In this document: positions 58,217 to 64,000 of the stretch, piece by piece
Position numbering within the stretch: position 1 is the stretch's first letter
Layout of the letters: every line of letters starts with the position of its first letter
Source of the DNA: an uncultured Desulfovibrio sp.
GTDB lineage: Bacteria > Desulfobacterota > Desulfovibrionia > Desulfovibrionales > Desulfovibrionaceae
NCBI RefSeq assembly: GCF_944324505.1
Contig: NZ_CALUWO010000004.1
Span: forward strand, 118,236 to 182,235
Length of the DNA: 64,000 bases
Direction of reading: 5' to 3'
Position numbers and translations under genes: made by a program
Notes under the pieces: model-generated
Told to the model about the DNA's origin: nothing
The model's input: the letters and a program-made list of their open reading frames with translations, nothing else
The model's database searches: none

Positions 58217-59250
58217 GCCTTCTTCCTCCCGATGCCGAAGACCTTCCAGGTCAGCTCGCGCGTGCCCGTGATTCCCTCGCGACGGAAGATGATGATCAGC
58301 AGCAGCACCAGCGAAAAGACCACCATGCGCATGCCGGGAATGCCGGGAATCTCCACAAAGCCCAGGTCCATGGGTTCCTCGATGGCGCGCAGCCATTCCA
58401 GAAGAACGGTGATGATGCCCGCGCCCAGCAGGCTGCCCGTCAGCGATCCCAGACCGCCGGCCACCACGAACATGAGCACGTTGAAGGTCAGCAGGAAATT
58501 GAACATCTTGGGGTCGATGGTGGACAGATGGCTGCCCAGCAGCGCCCCGCCCACACCGGCAAAGAAGGCCCCCAGACAGAAGGACAGCACCTTGTAGCCA
58601 AAGACGTTGATGCCCATGACATTGGCCGCGATCTCGTTATCGCGTATGCAGCGCAGCACATTGCCGAAATTGCCGAACAGCAGCCGGGCCAGCACAATGA
58701 GGGTGACGATCATCCAGGCGTAGCAGGTCAGCAGGGTGGCCTCGGCCGGGATGCCCTTGATGCCCAGCGAACCGTTGGTGATGGCGGTCATGTTGACAAT
58801 GAGCACGCGGATGATCTCGGCAAAGCCCAGCGTGGCAATGCCCAGATAGTCATCCCCCAGGCGCAGTACCGGAAGAGCAATGACCAGGGCAAAGACGGCC
58901 GCCACCAGGCCGCCGGCCAGCACGGCCACCCAAAAGGGCGTGTGCAGCACGGAAAAGGGCCAAATGATGGGGTCAAGAATCCACATCATTTCCTTCTGTT
59001 CGGGCAGCAGGGTACACAGGGCGCCCACATAGGCGCCAATGGCCATGAAGCCGGCATGCCCCAGCGAAAAAAGCCCCGTGAAGCCATAGATGAGATTGAG
59101 CGACAGCGCCAGAATGGCATTGATGAAGATGAGCTTGACAATATATATCTGGTAGTCGCCCAGCAGCTCGTGGCGCTCCGTGAGCCAGAGGCCGGCGCCC
59201 ACCAGCACGATGAGCAGAATGTTGAGCAGCGTGGTGAGGTTGAAACGCAT
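58213..59250 (-). CDS. livM: branched-chain amino acid ABC transporter permease
   Basis: A 345-residue permease with about nine hydrophobic segments. The family stretch NLIYGFTGLFSLGHAGFMA is near residue 60, and the ABC-contact EAA-like loop GDDYLGIATLGFAEIIR follows. It overlaps livH by one base and livG by four. Confidence 0.93.
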   Translation of the reverse strand: MRFNLTTLLNILLIVLVGAGLWLTERHELLGDYQIYIVKLIFINAILALSLNLIYGFTGLFSLGHAGFMAIGAYVGALCTLLPEQKEMMWILDPIIWPFSVLHTPFWVAVLAGGLVAAVFALVIALPVLRLGDDYLGIATLGFAEIIRVLIVNMTAITNGSLGIKGIPAEATLLTCYAWMIVTLIVLARLLFGNFGNVLRCIRDNEIAANVMGINVFGYKVLSFCLGAFFAGVGGALLGSHLSTIDPKMFNFLLTFNVLMFVVAGGLGSLTGSLLGAGIITVLLEWLRAIEEPMDLGFVEIPGIPGMRMVVFSLVLLLIIIFRREGITGTRELTWKVFGIGRKKA

Positions 59251-60143
59251 CAGATCTTCTCCTTCATAGGTTCACCCAGCAGGCCGGTGGGCTTGACCAC
59301 AAGAACCAGCACCAGAAGGATGAAGGCGAAGGCATCACGGTAGCCGGAAAATTCCGGCAGGAAGGCCACGGTCATGATTTCCACCACGCCCAGCACCAGG
59401 CCGCCGATGACAGCCCCCTGGATGGAGCCGATGCCGCCGAAAACCGCGGCGATGAAGGCCTTGAGGCCGGGCATGATGCCCATGTAGGGATGCACCTGCG
59501 GATAGCGCAGCGCCCACATGATGCCGGAAATGGCCGCCAGCGCCGACCCCACACAGAAGGTAAAGGCAATGATATTGTCCACGCGCACGCCCATGAGGCG
59601 TGTGGTTTCAATGTCCTTGGAAATGGCGCGCATGGCCAGGCCGGGCTTGGTGCGATAGACCACATAGAGCAGCATGGCCACCAGCACGGCGGTGATGACG
59701 GGCACCACGGCCGTCAGCTTGAGAATGCGCACCGATCCGAGCTGCCATTCCGAAATGAGCCATTCCGGTTGCAGCACGGGGCGGGGCTGGCCGGAAAAGA
59801 CAACCACGGCCAGACTTTCAATGAAAAAGGAAACGGCAATGGCGCTGATAAGCGCCGAAATGCGCGGGGCATCGCGCAGGGGCCGGTAGGCCACCCGTTC
59901 GATGATCACCCCCAGAAGGCTGGCACCCGCAATGGCCAGAATGGCGGCAACGCCCCACGGCCAGCCAAAGGCAAAGGTGCCGAAAAAAACAAAATAGGCC
60001 CCGACCATCAGAATATCGCCGTGGGCAAAATTGATCAGCCGCAGCACGCCATAGACCATGGTATAGCCGATGGCAATGAGCGCATAGAGTGACCCGAGAG
60101 TCAGGGCATTGAAAAGATGCTGAAAAAACATGTCAACAGTCAT
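59250..60143 (-). CDS. livH: branched-chain amino acid ABC transporter permease
   Basis: A 297-residue permease with LNALTLGSLYALIAIGYTMV at the start, NFAHGDILMVGAY, and the ABC-contact loop AISKDIETTRLMGVRVD. It pairs with LivM to form the channel. A strong hairpin separates it from livK. Confidence 0.93.
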   Translation of the reverse strand: MTVDMFFQHLFNALTLGSLYALIAIGYTMVYGVLRLINFAHGDILMVGAYFVFFGTFAFGWPWGVAAILAIAGASLLGVIIERVAYRPLRDAPRISALISAIAVSFFIESLAVVVFSGQPRPVLQPEWLISEWQLGSVRILKLTAVVPVITAVLVAMLLYVVYRTKPGLAMRAISKDIETTRLMGVRVDNIIAFTFCVGSALAAISGIMWALRYPQVHPYMGIMPGLKAFIAAVFGGIGSIQGAVIGGLVLGVVEIMTVAFLPEFSGYRDAFAFILLVLVLVVKPTGLLGEPMKEKI

Positions 60144-60158
60144 GGGGCCACCTGACGG

Positions 60159-60195
60159 AACGACTGCCGGAAGGGAGCGCCTTCCGGCAGTCGTT
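60159..60195. other. 16-bp perfect hairpin between livK and livH
   Basis: AACGACTGCCGGAAGG (60159-60174) pairs with its complement (60180-60195) around a five-base loop, with no T-run. It lies 15 bases past livK and likely stabilises the livK message or attenuates read-through, giving more binding protein than permease. Confidence 0.7.
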
Positions 60196-60209
60196 GTCTT
60201 GCTGAAAGG

Positions 60210-61349
60210 TTACTGCTTGGGCGTTACCGTGCCCACATACACACGCTTGCCGTCCTTGTATTCAATGATGCCCACGGGCATTTCCGCATCGTGGGTGGCA
60301 TTGATGGAAACGGTGCCCAGCGGGGTCACCAGGCCCTTGGTTTCGGCCAGGGCCTTGGCAATGTCGGCGGGCTTGGCCGAACCGGCACGCTTGATGGCGT
60401 CGTAGATGAGGAAGTAGCTGTTGTAGCCCAGGGCGCCGTTCACGTTGGTTTCCTTTTCAGGATAGGCAGCCTTCCAGGCTTCGGTGAACTTCTTGGCTTC
60501 GGCGCTCATGTCCTTCATGGTGGGATCATAGGGGAAGGTGGTGTGCAGGAAGCCTTCGGCCGCCTTGCCCGCCAGCTTCACGGTGTCGGGATTGTCCATG
60601 GCATCGGCACCCATGAGGCGGAACTTGGCGCCCAGTTCACGGGCCTGCTTCATGATGATGGCGCCTTCGGCAAAGTAGGCGGGCATGAAGACGATGTCGG
60701 GCTTCTTGGCAATGAGTTCGGTGAGCTGGGCCGTGAAGTCCTGGTCACCGGAGCTGTACTTGAGATTGGCCACCACTTCGCCGCCCAGCTTCTTGAAGGA
60801 GCGGGAGAAGAAGTTGGCCAGACCCACGGCATAGTCATTGGTCATGTCCATGAGCACGGCGGCCTTCTTGAGACCCAGGATATCATAGGCATAGGTGGCC
60901 GCAGCGGCGCCCTGGTAGGGGTCGATGAAGCAGGCGCGGAAGTAGTACTTCTTGCCCATGGTCACCAGAGGATTGGTGCAGGAGGTGCCCATGCCGGGAA
61001 CCTTGGCCTTTTCGGTGATTTCCGCACCGGCCATGGCCAGGGAGGAACCATAGGTGCCGATGATGGCCACCACCTTGTCACGCTCGGTCAGGCGTTTCAC
61101 GGCATTGGCGGCTTCCACCTTGTCGGACTTGTTGTCCACCACAACCAGTTCCACGGGACGGTTCAGCACGGTGCCCATTTCCTTATGCGCCAGCTGGACG
61201 CCTTCCAGCTCCAGCTGACCGCCAAAGGCATTCTGACCGGTCAGGGGCAGATAGACGCCGATCTTGATGGGTTCCGCGGCCAGAGCCTGTCCGGCAAGAC
61301 CGAAAGTCAGGGCCAGCAGCGCCAGCCCAGCGAGTTTGCTCAACTTCAT
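60210..61349 (-). CDS. livK: branched-chain amino acid ABC transporter substrate-binding protein
   Basis: A 379-residue periplasmic binding protein with a signal peptide (LALLALTFGLAGQALA) followed by AEPIKIGVYLPLTGQNAFGG, the family N-terminus. The type I periplasmic-binding fold includes GTYGSSLAMAGAEITEKAKV and DPYQGAAAATYAYD. ATG 61349 is chosen because the signal peptide starts there. Substrate is probably Leu/Ile/Val, but relatives bind amides or other amino acids. Confidence 0.93.
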   Translation of the reverse strand: MKLSKLAGLALLALTFGLAGQALAAEPIKIGVYLPLTGQNAFGGQLELEGVQLAHKEMGTVLNRPVELVVVDNKSDKVEAANAVKRLTERDKVVAIIGTYGSSLAMAGAEITEKAKVPGMGTSCTNPLVTMGKKYYFRACFIDPYQGAAAATYAYDILGLKKAAVLMDMTNDYAVGLANFFSRSFKKLGGEVVANLKYSSGDQDFTAQLTELIAKKPDIVFMPAYFAEGAIIMKQARELGAKFRLMGADAMDNPDTVKLAGKAAEGFLHTTFPYDPTMKDMSAEAKKFTEAWKAAYPEKETNVNGALGYNSYFLIYDAIKRAGSAKPADIAKALAETKGLVTPLGTVSINATHDAEMPVGIIEYKDGKRVYVGTVTPKQ

Positions 61350-61390
61350 GGTTGAAACTCCGGTGATTATGGGTGAATAAAAATACGGCA

Positions 61391-61418
61391 GCGACACACG
61401 TCGCATCGACACCTGTCG
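61391..61418. promoter_or_regulatory. paired palindromes in the livK-lysR intergenic region
   Basis: GCGAC-ACAC-GTCGC (61391-61404) and CGACA-CC-TGTCG (61407-61418) lie side by side 40-70 bases before livK. They share the GAC...GTC core and may bind the divergently encoded LysR regulator. Confidence 0.5.
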
Positions 61419-61607
61419 GTTACCACAAATCCGGCTGCGCTGCAAAGTCGGAAAGCCGGCGTCCGCTGCCCGCCCAGCCCTGTTGCCGCCGCGTGGCGCA
61501 GCCAGGGACGACGTATTGACGAACAGGCAATGTTTACGCGAAGATAGCAGACTGCCCTTCGGCAAGCAGGCCGGGCAGCCCTCGCACTTTCAAACCCAGA
61601 GCGGCCC

Positions 61608-62642
61608 ATGAAACGTACCTCCGATCCCGCCACGCGCGAGCATGCCCGCAGTATTGCCAATGTGCTCAGCGATGACGCCAACCTGCTCATCATCAAAACC
61701 TTTGTCATTGCCGCCCGGTACATGAGCTTCAAGGCCGCCGCGCGCCACCTGTGCCTGACGCCGGGCGCCGTGAGCCACCGCATCGCGCGGCTGGAACAGG
61801 TGCTGGGCTTCCCCCTGTTCAACCGCCTTACCCGCTCCGTGACCCTGACCGTGGAAGGGGAGCGCCTGCGGGCCGTCTATGAATCCGCCCTGGCCAAGAT
61901 ACAGGAAGAAATCTCCCGCCTGCTGGATGACGACGGCCTGAGCAGCCTGACCATCTTTGCCCATCCCAGCATTGCCATGGGCTGGCTCATTCCCCACCTG
62001 CCCGGCTTTCAGGCCGAGCATCCCAATCTGCATATCAATATCCGTACCGGCAACAATCCCACGGATTTCAGCCATGAATCCGGGGTGGACGTGGCCCTGT
62101 ACTACAGCAGCGGCAGCTTTACCGGGCTGGCCAGCCGACGCATCATGGGCGAAAATGCCGTGCCCGTCTGCACGCCGGCCTATGCCGCTGCCCACAGGCT
62201 GGAAGAGGGGCCGCAAAATCTGGCCGGCTGCACCCTGCTGCATGATTCGGCCCCCTGGCACTTCTGCACGGTCACGGCCGAATGGCAGGAATGGGCCAGC
62301 CGGCACGGGCTGGACATCCAGAAAAGCCCCTCCATGATCTTTGACAGCGCCTATGCCGCCTCACTGGCCGCGGCCAACGGCCTGGGCGTTGCCCTGGGGC
62401 GGACCCGCCTCATGGAAGACCTGCTGCACGAAAAGCGCCTCATCATGCCCTTTCCCCAGCTGGCCCCCCTGGAGTCCAGCCACGCCTATTACGCCGTCTG
62501 GCCCCGCAGCCGGCATACGCCGGCCATTGTCAGCACCTTTGTGGACTGGCTCGAGCGCATCGGCTCCGCGGACAAAGACGCCGCCCAGGCATCGCCGGCG
62601 TCCGGGGCCGACGCTGCGCCGCAGCTGCCCCAGGCCTCCTGA
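61608..62642 (+). CDS. LysR-family transcriptional regulator (GcvA/DsdC-like)
   Basis: A 344-residue protein with the LysR winged helix (SFKAAARHLCLTPGAVSHRI at about residue 40, then RLEQVLGFPLFNR) and a C-terminal effector domain with AHPSIAMGWLIPHLPGFQ. The DNA-recognition helix is of the GcvA/DsdC type. It is divergent from livK and is the obvious candidate regulator of the transporter. The tail (after about 315) is an Ala/Pro-rich extension. Confidence 0.88.
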   Translation: MKRTSDPATREHARSIANVLSDDANLLIIKTFVIAARYMSFKAAARHLCLTPGAVSHRIARLEQVLGFPLFNRLTRSVTLTVEGERLRAVYESALAKIQEEISRLLDDDGLSSLTIFAHPSIAMGWLIPHLPGFQAEHPNLHINIRTGNNPTDFSHESGVDVALYYSSGSFTGLASRRIMGENAVPVCTPAYAAAHRLEEGPQNLAGCTLLHDSAPWHFCTVTAEWQEWASRHGLDIQKSPSMIFDSAYAASLAAANGLGVALGRTRLMEDLLHEKRLIMPFPQLAPLESSHAYYAVWPRSRHTPAIVSTFVDWLERIGSADKDAAQASPASGADAAPQLPQAS

Positions 62643-62831
62643 CACGCCGAACAAGCCGGGAGGCGCCCGCGTGCAGCCCGCACAGCCGGGCTGTCCCTGC
62701 CGTCTGTCCGCCGCGTGGCCCTGCCGTTTCCCGCAATCACGCGGGCAGCGTAACCGCCGCTTCTCCTGCCGGGTGCCCTTTCGCGCTGCCCGTTCCCGGC
62801 GTTTTCTCCGCGCGCCCTCGTGCGTCAGGAC
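62643..62831. other. intergenic region after the LysR gene
   Basis: GC-rich, with no coding sequence supported. The next feature is the terminator of the convergent DUF2333 gene. Confidence 0.45.
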
Positions 62832-62858
62832 AAAAAAAGGGGGGCACAGGCCCCCCTT
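62832..62858 (-). terminator. intrinsic terminator of the DUF2333 gene
   Basis: GGGGGGC pairs with GCCCCCC around ACAG; on the minus strand seven T follow. About 105 bases past the stop. Confidence 0.85.
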
Positions 62859-62963
62859 CTCACTTTTGCGCATGACCGCTCCCGCACGGGCAGCGGCCGC
62901 TATCCTCCGGCAGACGGACCGCACCGGCTGCGCCGGTCAGGCGGTCCGTCCCCTGCCCCAGTC

Positions 62964-63869
62964 CTAGATGCGTATGCTGTTGCGGATGTCTTCCAACCGG
63001 TCCTTGGCAAACATGAGATAAGAAATGATCAGCTCGCCGGAATTGAAGGACGAGGTGATGTAGAGCGGATCATAGGTGCATATCTTGTTCATGTATTCCA
63101 TGGCAGCGGCCATGTTTTCGGCATTATTCTTCTGCCCGATCTCGGGATAGAGTTCATACAGGGTCCGCACAAAATCGCGTACCACCAGGACAATGCCCTG
63201 CACCTCGTAAATACGGTTGTCCAGCGTGTAGAACGGCAGGTCCTGTGCATCATAGAGCAGGCCCAGGGCATAGCCCAGCAGGTTCTGTCCCACCACCACA
63301 TTGAAGGAGGAATAGAGGTCATCCGTGCGGCAGTTGTAGACGCCCTTGCCGGAATCCAGCGACGCCTTGTACTTGTCCACCTGCGCCAGCCCCTTCTTGT
63401 ACTGCCCTTCGGCAGACGGGAAGAGGAAACCGCGCGGGTCATAGGCAAAATTATTGATGCGGGCCGTGTAAAGTTCGCTGCTTTCCCGGTCATTGGCGCC
63501 CAGCTTGGCGATTTCCATGGAATACAGGTCAATGAGCACCTTGGTGGCATGGTAGACGCCATACTGGCGGGAAGCCCGGTTGTCCAGCAGGAAGCGGTTA
63601 AAGATGACGTCATTGTAGCTCCAGCCGAAGGTGGAATCCAGTTCGCGCCGCAGCTGATAGGTGATGGCGTCAATCAGCAGTTTGCCCTTTTCGTTTTCGC
63701 TGAGGCTGGCAGCGTCCGCAGGCAGACTGAATGCGTCGGGGAAGGTGGTGCGATCTATCTTGCTGTACAGGGCCTGCGTGGCCCAGGCAAAAATAATGAT
63801 GCCTGCCAGCAGGCAAACCTGCACGATAAGGGTCTTGGCGATGACCCGCAGTTTGCTCATGGGATTCAT
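62964..63869 (-). CDS. DUF2333 family membrane-anchored protein
   Basis: A 301-residue protein with one N-terminal membrane helix (VQVCLLAGIIIFAWATQ) and a soluble, mostly helical domain outside. Conserved-looking blocks are AITYQLRRELDSTFGWSYND, NRFLLDNRASRQYGVYHATK and SSFNVVVGQNLLGYALG, which match my memory of DUF2333. Function is unknown. ATG 63869 follows GGAGTCGT; an ATG three codons later is also possible. Confidence 0.8.
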   Translation of the reverse strand: MNPMSKLRVIAKTLIVQVCLLAGIIIFAWATQALYSKIDRTTFPDAFSLPADAASLSENEKGKLLIDAITYQLRRELDSTFGWSYNDVIFNRFLLDNRASRQYGVYHATKVLIDLYSMEIAKLGANDRESSELYTARINNFAYDPRGFLFPSAEGQYKKGLAQVDKYKASLDSGKGVYNCRTDDLYSSFNVVVGQNLLGYALGLLYDAQDLPFYTLDNRIYEVQGIVLVVRDFVRTLYELYPEIGQKNNAENMAAAMEYMNKICTYDPLYITSSFNSGELIISYLMFAKDRLEDIRNSIRI

Positions 63870-63921
63870 GATACGACTCCTGTGCGGCCAGGCCGCGTTA
63901 TGGACAGAAAATAAAGTAACG

Positions 63922-63955
63922 AAAAAAGGAACCCACCGGCAAAGCCGGTGGTTCT
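63922..63955 (-). terminator. intrinsic terminator of the gene beyond the right edge
   Basis: GAACC-ACCGGC pairs with GCCGGTGGTTC around TTT/AAA with one bulge, followed on the minus strand by C and six T. Confidence 0.85.
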
Positions 63956-63978
63956 TCATATGCGCCTGTAAGGCTTTC

Positions 63979-64000
63979 TTACCAGCCGCGCCCTAACAGG
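63979..64000 (-). CDS. C-terminal end of a gene running off the window
   Basis: The minus strand reads ...LGRGW followed by TAA (63981-63979), 24 bases before a terminator in the same direction. The fragment is too short to identify. Confidence 0.35.

Overview
The window looks like a GC-rich chromosomal segment from the Desulfovibrio group (Desulfovibrionaceae, anaerobic sulfate reducers). The evidence is an aldehyde oxidoreductase nearly collinear with D. gigas Mop, MucR/Ros zinc-finger regulators, an orange-protein-type molybdenum-cluster operon, an anaerobic (class III) ribonucleotide reductase, a fumarate reductase/fumarase/malic enzyme block, a nickel lactate racemase and lipoproteins of a Desulfovibrio-type family. 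The species is not determined. I saw no phage, insertion sequence, rRNA or CRISPR array.

Layout. 1-6250: biotin synthesis, with a dedicated ketoacyl synthase, a hotdog-fold dehydratase-like protein and bioF on the plus strand, facing bioB and a bioD-bioA fusion on the minus strand. 6700-13100: a MucR regulator, a lipoprotein, a TPR protein, the helicase hrpB and another lipoprotein. 13148-17210: dsbD, tRNA-Lys(CTT) and a DHA2-type efflux pump. 17554-27025: a minus-strand block headed by molybdenum aldehyde oxidoreductase and followed by an FeS flavoprotein, a CxxC protein, a methyltransferase, a C_GCAxxG_C_C protein, a radical SAM protein and an AMP-dependent CoA ligase. 27402-31185: a CapA-like protein, a second MucR, two identical tRNA-Leu(CAG) genes flanking a deaminase, and a cysteine-cluster protein. 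31340-34599: the orange-protein-type operon. 34769-43141: CBS-ACT protein, frdBAC, class I fumarase, a DASS carboxylate carrier and malic enzyme, all minus strand. 44010-48065: tRNA-Pro(GGG), a TSUP permease, a lipoprotein, and mgtE behind a long leader. 48268-51941: an AT-rich cysteine-rich orphan, nrdG, a separate glycyl-radical peptide and nrdD behind a cobalamin riboswitch. 52186-56472: larA and an M16 peptidase. 56713-62642: a livKHMGF branched-chain amino acid ABC transporter with a divergent LysR regulator. 62964-63869: a DUF2333 protein.

How the genes work together. Malic enzyme, the dicarboxylate carrier, fumarase and fumarate reductase form one module for malate/fumarate uptake, disproportionation or respiration; it reads from a good sigma70-type promoter with a palindrome between -35 and -10. 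The Mop block couples an aldehyde-oxidising molybdoenzyme to redox and radical-SAM/methyltransferase/CoA-ligase proteins of unknown chemistry; the gene order matches what I recall from D. vulgaris, but the XdhC-type maturation factor and nucleotidyltransferase expected at the end are absent here. The nrd block is notable because the glycyl-radical loop is encoded as a separate 57-residue protein and the whole block sits behind a B12 riboswitch with an intrinsic terminator. The best candidates for undescribed biology are the Mop accessory operon, the split NrdD, the proline-rich leader peptides before mgtE, and the operator-bearing orange-protein operon.
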